NCBI GenBank assembly: GCA_017307955.1
Contig: JAFKFV010000015.1
Coordinates: 186,001-250,000 of the forward strand
Reading direction: 5' to 3'
From: Allobosea sp.
GTDB lineage: Bacteria > Pseudomonadota > Alphaproteobacteria > Rhizobiales > Kaistiaceae
Length of the DNA: 64,000 nt
Shown: positions 29,309 through 37,455 of the stretch, piece by piece
Layout of the letters: each line of letters starts with the position of its first letter
How positions within the stretch are numbered: the first letter of the stretch is position 1
Position numbers and translations under genes: made by a program
Notes under the pieces: generated by a model
The model's input: only the letters and a program-made list of their open reading frames with translations
The model's database searches: none
What the model was told of the DNA's origin: nothing

Positions 29309-30318
29309 GCCACGCGACGACGATGCCCCCGACATCCCCCATGACCGGAAGCACGGTTCTCGACGCGCGCCATCTCGCCCGGCATTACGAGGTTCCGCGC
29401 GGCGCCTTCCGCAAGCCGGCGGTGATCCGTGCGCTGGCCGATGCCTCCTTCACGCTGGAGACCGGGCGGACGCTCGCCGTCGTCGGCGAATCGGGCTGCG
29501 GCAAGTCGACTCTCGCCCGCCTCGTCACCATGATCGAGCCGCCGACGGCCGGAACGCTGGCGATCGACGGCGTCGAGGTCGTCGGCGGCGACCGCGCCGC
29601 GCTGGCGAAGCTGCGCTCACGCGTGCAGATCGTGTTCCAGAACCCCTATGGCTCGCTCAACCCGCGCCAGAAGATCGGCGCCGCCCTCGCCGAGCCGCTG
29701 GTGATCAATCGTCCGGGCATGAGCCGCGCCGAGCGCAGCGCCGCGGTGCTGGACATGCTGACGCGCGTCGGCCTCAGACCCGAGCATGCCGACCGCTATC
29801 CGCATATGTTCTCGGGCGGCCAGCGCCAGCGCATCGCAATCGCCCGCGCGCTGATGCTGCGGCCGGAGATCCTGGTGCTCGACGAGCCGGTCTCGGCGCT
29901 CGACCTCTCGGTCCAGGCGCAGGTGCTGAATCTCCTCGTCGAATTGCAGCAGAGCCTCGGCCTCGCCTATCTCTTCATCAGCCACGGGCTCTCGGTGGTG
30001 CGGCACATGGCCGACGACATCGTCGTCATGTATCTCGGCCGCATCGTCGAGCAGGCGCCGCGCGAGGTGCTGTTTGCCGGGCCGAAGCATCCCTATACGC
30101 GGGCGCTGCTCTCGGCGACGCCGGTCGCCGACCCGGCGCGGGCGCGCGAGCGCATCCGCCTCAAGGGCGAGATGCCCTCGCCCTTCAACCCACCGCCGGG
30201 CTGCCCCTTCAACACGCGCTGCCCGCTCGCCTTCGACCGCTGCCGCACCGAGCGGCCGAAGCTCGAATGGCACGGCGAAACCAAGGTCGCCTGCTTCGCG
30301 GTCGAACGCGACGAATAG
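29305..30318 (+). CDS. Dpp-type ABC transporter ATPase, DppF-like
   Basis: Second ATPase of the heteromeric motor, 337 residues. Walker A GESGCGKSTLARLV, Q-loop IVFQNPYGSLNPRQ, signature FSGGQRQRIAIARAL, Walker B EILVLDEPVSALD, H-loop FISHGLSVV. The C-terminal cysteine motif is GCPFNTRCPLAFDRC. It overlaps the DppD-like gene by ATGA. It ends the operon and is convergent with a LysR gene 4 bases away, so no terminator fits between them. Confidence 0.94.
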   Translation: MSHATTMPPTSPMTGSTVLDARHLARHYEVPRGAFRKPAVIRALADASFTLETGRTLAVVGESGCGKSTLARLVTMIEPPTAGTLAIDGVEVVGGDRAALAKLRSRVQIVFQNPYGSLNPRQKIGAALAEPLVINRPGMSRAERSAAVLDMLTRVGLRPEHADRYPHMFSGGQRQRIAIARALMLRPEILVLDEPVSALDLSVQAQVLNLLVELQQSLGLAYLFISHGLSVVRHMADDIVVMYLGRIVEQAPREVLFAGPKHPYTRALLSATPVADPARARERIRLKGEMPSPFNPPPGCPFNTRCPLAFDRCRTERPKLEWHGETKVACFAVERDE

Positions 30319-30322
30319 CGCC

Positions 30323-31249
30323 TCAACCCGCCGGCTCGAACACGCCTTGCTTGCGCAGCGTCCGCACCTCGTTGCGGATCAGCGCGGTCAGGGCACGGAT
30401 CGCCGTCGTCGTCGGCCGCTGGCTGGAGGTGGCGAGCAGCAATTCGCGCTCGATCGACGGATTCTTGATCCGCCAGTAGCGGATGCGCCCCTCGGCGACG
30501 AGATGATGCACGCTCGAATAGGAGAGGATGGTGTAGCCCATGCCGCCCTCGACGAGCCGGAGCGTGGAGGGCATGGCCTCGACCTCGAGATCGATGCGCG
30601 GCTCAATGCCGGCCTGGCCGAGCACCTGGTCGAGCAGCAGGCGCAGGCCGTGCGGCCGCGCCGGCAGGATCATCGGCAGCGTCGCCACTACCGATGCATC
30701 GACCGGCCCGGAGCCCAGCGTGCCGGCGTCATCGCCCGCCCCGAGCAGGAAGAGCTCGTCGCGCAGGATCGGCTCGGCGAGCAGGTTGTTCATGCGCGGC
30801 GCGTTGTAGAGCACCGCGACGTCGATCTTGCCCATCACCAGCCATTCAAGGAGATGTCCGCTGAAGCCCTCGACGACGCGCATCGTAACCTGCGGGAACT
30901 CCTCGCGGAAATGCTTGACCAGCGGCGCCGTCAGCACGATGCCGACCGAGGGCGGCATGCCGAGCACGATGGTGCCGCGCGGGTTGGAGCGCATCGCGGC
31001 AAGCTCGGTCGTAGCGCGCGACGCCTGTTCGAGGATGGCCGAGGCATAGCTCTCGAGCAGCTTTCCGGCTTCGGTCAGCACGATGCCGCGCCCGTTGCGA
31101 TAGAGCAGCGAGACGCCGAGCTCCTCCTCCAGCGCCTTGATCTGGCGGCTGATCACCGGCTGGCTGACCGAAAGGGCGACGGCGGCGCGCGAGAAGCTGC
31201 CGAATTCGGCGACGGCGGTGAAGAGCTGCAGCTGCTTGAGATCGAACAT
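30323..31249 (-). CDS. LysR-family transcriptional regulator, Nac-like
   Basis: A 308-residue regulator. The helix-turn-helix lies at residues 3-62 (KQLQLFTAVAEFGSFSRAAV, SVSQPVISRQIKALEEELGV). The effector domain contains IVLGMPPSVG and IDVAVLYNAPRMNNL, seen in Nac/CynR-type nitrogen-related regulators. It is divergent from the dehydrogenase-led catabolic operon starting at 31486, with a 236-base shared gap, and so is the likely regulator of that operon. Autoregulation is probable. No T-N11-A site could be singled out with confidence. Confidence 0.88.
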   Translation of the reverse strand: MFDLKQLQLFTAVAEFGSFSRAAVALSVSQPVISRQIKALEEELGVSLLYRNGRGIVLTEAGKLLESYASAILEQASRATTELAAMRSNPRGTIVLGMPPSVGIVLTAPLVKHFREEFPQVTMRVVEGFSGHLLEWLVMGKIDVAVLYNAPRMNNLLAEPILRDELFLLGAGDDAGTLGSGPVDASVVATLPMILPARPHGLRLLLDQVLGQAGIEPRIDLEVEAMPSTLRLVEGGMGYTILSYSSVHHLVAEGRIRYWRIKNPSIERELLLATSSQRPTTTAIRALTALIRNEVRTLRKQGVFEPAG

Positions 31250-31485
31250 CGCGAGGGTCTCGTCCGGCGGCGGCGCGCCGATCGGTATGGGGCGAACAGC
31301 ATTGGGTCACCCCGGCGGCGATGACAAGGGCGCACCGCGCAGCGTCAGGGGCGAGCAAAGCTGATATGCCCGCCGTGACAATTACCCCGCCGCCGCGATT
31401 TGGCCTAACGTCGCCGAACAATCCGCCGCCGCGCGAGCGCTTCCTGAGCCGCGCGCCACAACCAGCGGCGGCATCGGGAGGCGAG

Positions 31486-32391
31486 ATGTCGTTGGCCACG
31501 GAGACACTGGGTTTCATCGGGCTCGGCCGCATGGGTGGACCCATGACGCGGCGGCTCATCGACGCCGGCCATCATGTCGTCGTCTATGACACCCGCGCCG
31601 AGGCGCTGGCCGACATGCCCGCCGACAAGGTGACGATTGCCGCCTCGCCCGCCGAAGTCGGCGCAGCGGCGCGGATCGTCATCTGCAGCCTGCCCTCGCC
31701 CGCCATCCTCTCCAGCGTAATCCTCGGCGAGGACGGCGTCGCCGCCGGCAGCGCCGTCAAGATCGTCATCGACGTCTCGACCACGGGACCAACGGTCGCC
31801 TCGGCCATCGCCGCGAGCCTCAAGGACAAGGGCATCGCCTTCGTCGATTCGCCGATCTCGGGCGGCCTCGCCGGCGCGCGCGGCGGCACGCTCGCCGTGA
31901 TGGTCTCCTGCCCGGAGGCGACGTTCACGGAGGTCGATCCAATCCTCGCCAATTTCGGCCGCCGCTTCTATTGCGGCGACGCGCCGGGCTCGGCGCAGGT
32001 GGCCAAGCTCGGCAACAACATGATCGCCGCCGCCGTCATCCTGCTCTCCGCCGAGGCGCTGGCCATGGGCGTCAAGGCCGGCCTCGACCCGCGCGTGATG
32101 TGCGACATCATCAACGCCTCCAGCGGCCGCAACAGCGCGACGCAGGAGAAATTCCCGCGCTCGGTCCTGCCCGGCACCTTCGATTTCGGCTTCACGACCG
32201 GCCTTTCCTACAAGGACGTGCGCATGTGCGTCGACGAGGCGGAGAATCTCGGCGTCCCGATGGTCGGCGGCGCGCTGGTGCGCCAGATGCTGGCCGCCAC
32301 AAAGGCCCGCTTCGGCGCCGATTCCGACTTCACCTCCATGGCGCGCATCGTCGAGGAATGGGCCGGCGTCGAGATCCGCGACCGGGCCTGA
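31486..32391 (+). CDS. 3-hydroxyisobutyrate-dehydrogenase family oxidoreductase
   Basis: A 301-residue NAD(P)-dependent beta-hydroxyacid dehydrogenase. Rossmann motif GFIGLGRMGGPMTRRL, substrate motif DSPISGGLAGARGGTLAVMV, catalytic Lys in AKLGNNMIAAAV. Relatives oxidise 3-hydroxyisobutyrate, tartronate semialdehyde or other beta-hydroxy acids. ATG 31486 is preceded by GGGAGG. It is the first gene of a six-gene operon running to 37282, with the LysR regulator divergent. The exact substrate is unknown. Confidence 0.9.
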   Translation: MSLATETLGFIGLGRMGGPMTRRLIDAGHHVVVYDTRAEALADMPADKVTIAASPAEVGAAARIVICSLPSPAILSSVILGEDGVAAGSAVKIVIDVSTTGPTVASAIAASLKDKGIAFVDSPISGGLAGARGGTLAVMVSCPEATFTEVDPILANFGRRFYCGDAPGSAQVAKLGNNMIAAAVILLSAEALAMGVKAGLDPRVMCDIINASSGRNSATQEKFPRSVLPGTFDFGFTTGLSYKDVRMCVDEAENLGVPMVGGALVRQMLAATKARFGADSDFTSMARIVEEWAGVEIRDRA

Positions 32392-32402
32392 CGGTGACCA
32401 GC

Positions 32403-33812
32403 ATGGCGCCCCAGGCAGTCGAAAGCCAGCAAGCCGTCGAACGTCCGCAAGCCGTGGAAGTCGCCGAGACAATCGCCGCGCTCGACGCGCGCGCCTTCGA
32501 TCCGGCGATGCGGGCGAAGGCCAAGGCCTGCCTGCTCGATTTCCTCGGCTGCGCCTTCGAGGCGACCGCGCTCGATCCGAGCCGGCAGGCGATGGCCGCA
32601 GTCTTCGAGGCGCCGGGCGGCCACATCATCGGCGAGACGGCGACCGCGACCCCGGCCGACGCCGCCTTCGTCAATGCCGTGAAGGGCCATGGGCTGGTGC
32701 GCGAGGACATGCACGCGGCCTCGGTCAGCCACCACGGCGTCGTCGTCTGGCCACTCCTCCTCGCCCTTGCCGAGACGCGGCGGATCGCCGGGTCGAGGCT
32801 GCTCGAGGCGGCGATCCTCGCCTATGAGGTCGGCGGCCGCCTCGGACGCCTGCTGATCGACCGCGGCATGTCGAGCCTCTTCCGTCCGACCGGTCTCGTC
32901 GCGCCGATCGGCGCTGCGGCGGGTGGCGCAAGGCTTCTCGGACTCGACGCGCCATCGACCGCATCGGCGCTGGCCATTGCCGCCAACACGTCATCAGGGC
33001 TCAACCAGTGGCCGGCGAGCGGCGCCTCGGACATGTTCTTCCATCCCGGCTTCGCTGCGCGCAACGCCGTCATGGCGGTGCGCCTCGCCGAGGCCGGCGC
33101 CTATGGCAGCCGCGACATCCTCGACGGCAAGGCAGGCCTCTTCGCGGCCTTTGCACGGAAGCCGATGCCGAGCGCGATCGCACTCTTCCCGCGGGGCGAG
33201 GCGGAGATCCTCGCCGTCTATCACAAGGGCGCGCCGGCCTGTAACTTCGCGCAGACCGCCTGCCAGGCAGCGCTGCGCATGATCGAGATGATCGGCCCCA
33301 ATGTCGCGCCGGTCAGCGCCATCACCATCCGCGTGCCCCTCGCCGCGGCCGACTATCCGGGCTGCGACCATACCGGCCCCTTCGAGCGCGCGCTGCAGGC
33401 CAAGATGAGCATTCCGTTCGGGGTCGCCGCCGTGCTGGCGCATGGCCGCCTCGCCGAGGAGAACTATGCCGATCTCGCGGATGCCAAGGTCCTGCGCCTC
33501 GTCGGCGTCACCACCCTCGTCGCCAGCGACGAACTCTCGGCTCGCTTCCCCGCCGAACAGGGCGCGATCGTAGAACTCACGCTCGCCGACGACCGCCGCC
33601 TCTCGATGGGGCTTCCCGACGTCATTCCCGCGACCGAAGCGGAGGTTCGCCAGCGCTTCCGCGTCGCGGCCGCCGCCGTCGTCGGCCAGGATGCGGCCGA
33701 TGCGATCGAGGCCTTCGTCGACACGCTCGACACCGCCCGCGATGCCGGGCGGCTGATGCAGCTTTGCGCCGTCCCCGCCGCCGCGCGGCCGAAGACGGCA
33801 AACGCACCCTGA
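32403..33812 (+). CDS. MmgE/PrpD family protein (dehydratase-like)
   Basis: A 469-residue member of the 2-methylcitrate dehydratase / cis-aconitate decarboxylase / iminodisuccinate epimerase family, with the conserved KACLLDFLGCAFEATALDPS, GHGLVREDMHAASVSHHG, FRPTGLVAPIGAAAGGARLL and KGAPACNFAQTA. Compared with PrpD, the His/Asp-rich segment is altered, so function may be dehydration or epimerisation of a different carboxylic acid. The start is uncertain between ATG 32403 and GTG 32394; neither has a clear ribosome binding site. It begins 11 bases after the dehydrogenase stop. Confidence 0.85.
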   Translation: MAPQAVESQQAVERPQAVEVAETIAALDARAFDPAMRAKAKACLLDFLGCAFEATALDPSRQAMAAVFEAPGGHIIGETATATPADAAFVNAVKGHGLVREDMHAASVSHHGVVVWPLLLALAETRRIAGSRLLEAAILAYEVGGRLGRLLIDRGMSSLFRPTGLVAPIGAAAGGARLLGLDAPSTASALAIAANTSSGLNQWPASGASDMFFHPGFAARNAVMAVRLAEAGAYGSRDILDGKAGLFAAFARKPMPSAIALFPRGEAEILAVYHKGAPACNFAQTACQAALRMIEMIGPNVAPVSAITIRVPLAAADYPGCDHTGPFERALQAKMSIPFGVAAVLAHGRLAEENYADLADAKVLRLVGVTTLVASDELSARFPAEQGAIVELTLADDRRLSMGLPDVIPATEAEVRQRFRVAAAAVVGQDAADAIEAFVDTLDTARDAGRLMQLCAVPAAARPKTANAP

Positions 33813-33828
33813 CAACGAGGAGAATTCC

Positions 33829-34215
33829 ATGACGAACGAGGTCTTCGAGCGCGGTCTCGCCATTCGCAAGGAAGTGCTGGGCGCGGAATTCGTCGAGAAG
33901 GCCTTCGCCTCCGCCGACGACTTCAACCGGCCGATGCAGGAGCTTGTCACCGAATATTGCTGGGGCGCCGTCTGGGGCCGCGAGGAGCTGCCGAAGAAGA
34001 CACGCTCCATGCTGAACCTCGCGATGATCAGCACGCTGAACCGCCCGCACGAACTGAAGATGCATGTAAAGGGCGCGATCCGGAACGGCGTCAGCCGCGA
34101 GGAGATCCGCGAGGTCTTCCTGCAGGTCGCGATCTATGCTGGCGTCCCGGCGGCGGTCGACTCGTTCCGCATCGCCCGCGAGGCCTTCGCGGAGCTGGAC
34201 GCCGCCAAGCCCTGA
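33829..34215 (+). CDS. carboxymuconolactone decarboxylase family protein
   Basis: A small cytoplasmic protein of 128 residues, PcaC/CMD-like. The conserved core is VTEYCWGAVWGREELPKKTR, SMLNLAMISTLNRPHELKMH, EIREVFLQVAIYAGVPAAVD. True 4-carboxymuconolactone decarboxylases act in protocatechuate breakdown, but no other pca genes are nearby, so a different lactone or acid is likely. ATG 33829 follows GAGGAG. It is within the operon, 16 bases after the MmgE/PrpD gene. Confidence 0.9.
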   Translation: MTNEVFERGLAIRKEVLGAEFVEKAFASADDFNRPMQELVTEYCWGAVWGREELPKKTRSMLNLAMISTLNRPHELKMHVKGAIRNGVSREEIREVFLQVAIYAGVPAAVDSFRIAREAFAELDAAKP

Positions 34216-34249
34216 CCGGGCGAGAAGAACGACGCGGGAGGAAAACGCG

Positions 34250-35728
34250 ATGAAGAGCTACGAGATGCTGATCGGTGGCGCCTTCGTCGCGGCGGCGAGC
34301 GGCGCGACGTTCGAGACCGAGAACCCGTTCACGGGCAAGGCCTGGGCGACGATCCCGCGCGCCGGCAAGGAAGATGTCGACCGCGCGGTGCAGGCCGCGG
34401 CCGACGCCTTTCGCGCACCGTCATGGTCTGCCATCAGCGCGACGCAGCGTGGCGCGCTCATCCGCCGCTTCGCCGATCTCCTCGCCGCCAATGCCGACCG
34501 CCTCGCCGAGATCGAGACGCGCGACAACGGCAAGCTGATCGCCGAGATGCGCGGGCAACTGCGCTACATGCCGCAGTGGTACCACTACTTCGCCGGCCTC
34601 GCCGACAAGGTCGAGGGCCGCGTCATTCCGATCGACAAGCCGGGGGTGTTCAACTTCACCCGCGAGGAGCCGCTCGGCGTCGTCGCGGCGATCACGCCCT
34701 GGAATTCGCCGCTGATGCTCGCGACCTGGAAGCTGGCGCCGGCGCTGGCGGCCGGCAACACGATCGTCTGGAAGCCGTCGGAATATTCCTCCGCCTCGGC
34801 GCTCGAATTCGGCGCGCTGTTCGAAGAGGCGGGCTTCCCGCCCGGCGTCGTCAACGTCCTCACCGGCTTCGGCTCCGAGATCGGCGAGCACCTCGTCTCG
34901 CACCCGCTCGTCGACAAGATCGCGTTCACTGGCGGCGACCGCACCGGACAGGGCGTCTACGAGCTCGCCGCCCGCCAGATCAAGCCGGTGACGCTCGAGC
35001 TCGGCGGCAAGTCGGCCAATATCGTCTTCGCCGACGCGGTGCTCGACGATGCCGTGAAGGGCGTCGTCTCGGGCATCTTCGCGGCGAGCGGCCAGACCTG
35101 CATCGCCGGCTCCCGCGCCCTTGTGCACCGGTCGATCTACCCGGCCTTCATCGAGGCGCTGGTCGCCTTCGCGAAGACGGCGAAGATCGGCGACCCCGCC
35201 GATCCGTCGACGCAGGTCGGCCCGATCACGACGCGGCCGCAGCTCGACAAGGTGCTCTCCTATATCGAGATCGCCAAGGGCGAGGGCGCGACGCTCGCGC
35301 TCGGCGGCGGGCGCGCCACCGACCCCGCCTGCGGTGAGGGCTGGTTCGTCGAGCCGACCATCTTCACCGATGTCGCGCCGGGAATGCGCATCGCGCAGGA
35401 AGAGGTGTTCGGGCCGGTGCTAGCCATCATCCCGTTCGACAGCGACGAGGAGGCAATCGAGATCGCCAATGGCACGATCTACGGCCTCGCGGCCGGCGTC
35501 TGGACGCAGAGCATGGCCCGCGCGCTGACCATGTCGGAGAAGCTCAAGGCCGGCACGGTCTGGATCAACACCTACAGGGCGACGAGCTACATGTCGCCCT
35601 TCGGAGGCTTCAAGCGATCCGGCATCGGGCGCGAGAGCGGCCTCTCGGCGATCCGCGAATATCTGCAGGAGAAGAGCGTCTGGATCGACATCTCCGGCAC
35701 CGTGCCCAATCCATTCGTGCAGCGGTGA
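34250..35728 (+). CDS. aldehyde dehydrogenase family protein
   Basis: A 492-residue NAD(P)-dependent aldehyde dehydrogenase, cytoplasmic. Visible motifs: TPWNSPLMLATWKLAPALAA, the nucleotide-binding FTGGDRTGQGVYE, general-base Glu in TLELGGKSANIVF, catalytic Cys in FAASGQTCIAGSR, and EEVFGPVLAIIPF near the C-terminus. ATG 34250 is preceded by GGGAGGAAA. It is in the catabolic operon 4 bases before the MBL hydrolase gene. It most resembles broad-range betaine/semialdehyde dehydrogenases; the substrate is not readable. Confidence 0.92.
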   Translation: MKSYEMLIGGAFVAAASGATFETENPFTGKAWATIPRAGKEDVDRAVQAAADAFRAPSWSAISATQRGALIRRFADLLAANADRLAEIETRDNGKLIAEMRGQLRYMPQWYHYFAGLADKVEGRVIPIDKPGVFNFTREEPLGVVAAITPWNSPLMLATWKLAPALAAGNTIVWKPSEYSSASALEFGALFEEAGFPPGVVNVLTGFGSEIGEHLVSHPLVDKIAFTGGDRTGQGVYELAARQIKPVTLELGGKSANIVFADAVLDDAVKGVVSGIFAASGQTCIAGSRALVHRSIYPAFIEALVAFAKTAKIGDPADPSTQVGPITTRPQLDKVLSYIEIAKGEGATLALGGGRATDPACGEGWFVEPTIFTDVAPGMRIAQEEVFGPVLAIIPFDSDEEAIEIANGTIYGLAAGVWTQSMARALTMSEKLKAGTVWINTYRATSYMSPFGGFKRSGIGRESGLSAIREYLQEKSVWIDISGTVPNPFVQR

Positions 35729-35732
35729 GCCG

Positions 35733-36539
35733 ATGTCCGACGACGTCTACGAGATCTACGCGCTGAAATACGGCCACTCGGCCCGCCGCTCGCCGGAGAA
35801 CTTCATCGGCGGCGACGCGCATGACGTCGACATGCCGCTCGACTATTCCAACTGGCTGATCCGCAACGCCGCGCGCAGCTTCGTCGTCGATACCGGCTAT
35901 GACGAGGCCTCGGCGTCGAAGCGCAATCGCGACCTCGTGCGGCCGGTCAGGGACAATCTCGCCGCGCTTGGCGTCACCTGCGAGACGGTCACCGACGTGA
36001 TCGTCACGCATATGCACTACGACCATGCCGGCAATGACGGGTTGTTCCCGGCGGCGCGCTTCCATGTCCAGGACGCCGAGATGGCCTATGCCACCGGCCG
36101 CTGCATGTGCCACGCCTATTCGAACCATCCCTATGACGTCGACAATGTGACGGCCATGGTGCGGCGGGTCTATGCGGGCCTGGTGTGCTTCCACGACGGC
36201 GTTTCGGAACTGGCGCCCGGCATCACGCTGCATCGGATCGGCGGCCATTCGCGCGGGCTACAGATCGTGCGGGTGAAGACGGCGCGTGGCCATGTGGTGC
36301 TCGCCTCCGACACGGCGCATTTCTACGCCCATCTCGACCGCCGCCGTATCTTCCCGACTGTCGACAGCGTCGCCGATGTGCTCGAAGGCTATGACACGGT
36401 GCTGCGGCTCGCGACCTCGCGCGACCATGTCATTCCAGGGCACGACCCCCTGGTGATGGCGCTCTATCCGCCGGCGTCGTCCGAGCTCGCCGGCTTCGTG
36501 GCGCGGCTCGACTTGCCGCCGAAGACGGGAGCGGCCTGA
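35733..36539 (+). CDS. metallo-beta-lactamase-fold hydrolase, AHL-lactonase-like
   Basis: A 268-residue zinc hydrolase of the glyoxalase-II/lactonase branch. The dinuclear zinc site is visible in VTHMHYDHAGNDG (HxHxDH), followed by GGHSRGLQIV, VVLASDTAHFY (Asp bridge) and HVIPGHDPLVM (His). Similar proteins are annotated as N-acyl homoserine lactonases. Here the operon context (dehydrogenase, MmgE/PrpD, CMD, aldehyde dehydrogenase, SDR) points to hydrolysis of a catabolic lactone or ester rather than quorum quenching. Its stop overlaps the SDR start (TGATG). Confidence 0.85.
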   Translation: MSDDVYEIYALKYGHSARRSPENFIGGDAHDVDMPLDYSNWLIRNAARSFVVDTGYDEASASKRNRDLVRPVRDNLAALGVTCETVTDVIVTHMHYDHAGNDGLFPAARFHVQDAEMAYATGRCMCHAYSNHPYDVDNVTAMVRRVYAGLVCFHDGVSELAPGITLHRIGGHSRGLQIVRVKTARGHVVLASDTAHFYAHLDRRRIFPTVDSVADVLEGYDTVLRLATSRDHVIPGHDPLVMALYPPASSELAGFVARLDLPPKTGAA

Positions 36540-37282
36540 TGGCGGACGCCTCGCTCGGAGACCGCGTCGCCTTCGTCACCGGCGCGGCGAGCGGCATCGG
36601 CCGCGCCATCGCCACCGGCCTCGTCGCTCGCGGCGCGAAGGTGGTGCTCGCCGACCGCGACGCCGCCACGCTGGAGCCGCTCGCGGCCTCGCTCGCGGGT
36701 TCCGTCCCCCTTGTGCTCGAGATCAATGACGGCCCGGCCGTCGCCTCTTGCCTCGACCGCCTGCCGGAACCGATGCAGGCCATCGACATCCTCGTCAACA
36801 ATGCCGGCCACGATATCGGCGGCCGCACCCGCTTCGACCTCGGCTCGGCCGACGACTGGGCGGCGATCATCGAGACCAACCTCATCGGGCTGATGCGCGT
36901 CACCCGCGCCATCCTGCCGGGCATGATCGCGCGTGGCCGCGGCGACATCGTCAATATGAGTTCGATCAGCGCGCTCCGCCTGGTGCCCGACCAGGCGCCC
37001 TATTCGGCGAGCAAGGCCGGCGTGCACATGCTCTCGGACATCCTGCGCGGCGAACTCGCCGAGACACCGCTGCGCGTCATCGAGATCATGCCCGGGCTGA
37101 CCCGCACCAACATCGTGGCCACCCGCCACCGCGGCGATCAGGAGGCGGCGGAGCGCTATTTCGAGCGCTTCGGCATGGCGCTCGACCCGGACGACATCGC
37201 TCGCTGCACCTTCTTCGCGCTCGAGCAGCCGCCGCATGTGCAGGTGGCGCAGATGTTCGTGCTGCCGACGAACCGGTGGTGA
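36539..37282 (+). CDS. short-chain dehydrogenase/reductase
   Basis: A 247-residue SDR enzyme. Cofactor motif TGAASGIGRAIATGL, NNAGHDIGG, catalytic Ser in NMSSISALRL and YSASKAG. The Asp at VVLADRD after beta2 suggests NAD(H). It resembles the serine/3-hydroxy acid dehydrogenase (YdfG) subgroup at DQEAAERYF...LDPDDIAR. It is the last gene of the catabolic operon, one base overlapping the MBL gene. A palindromic repeat follows at 37323 and may end transcription. Confidence 0.92.
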   Translation: MADASLGDRVAFVTGAASGIGRAIATGLVARGAKVVLADRDAATLEPLAASLAGSVPLVLEINDGPAVASCLDRLPEPMQAIDILVNNAGHDIGGRTRFDLGSADDWAAIIETNLIGLMRVTRAILPGMIARGRGDIVNMSSISALRLVPDQAPYSASKAGVHMLSDILRGELAETPLRVIEIMPGLTRTNIVATRHRGDQEAAERYFERFGMALDPDDIARCTFFALEQPPHVQVAQMFVLPTNRW

Positions 37283-37322
37283 GGCGGCAACCGCTCGCCG
37301 ATCGGTTCTTCGCGTCATGAGG

Positions 37323-37440
37323 GCCCCCTCCCGACCCTCCCCCGCTGCGCGGGAGAGGGCGTGCCCGACGCCTGTCCAGCGCGTCGATGAAGTCCGCGCC
37401 CGGGCCTCTCCCGCGAAGCGGGGGAGAGATGGTGAGGGGT
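37323..37440. repeat. composite GC-rich intergenic palindromic repeat, copy 3
   Basis: GCCCCCTCCCGACCCTCCCC with inner hairpin CCCCCGCTGCGCGGGAG, then a right half with CTCCCGCGAAGCGGGGGAG and end GGTGAGGGG. It lies between the convergent SDR gene and the sugar-ABC ATPase gene, a site where it could serve as a two-way terminator. Confidence 0.85.
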
Positions 37441-37455
37441 TCTTCGACCCCAGCC

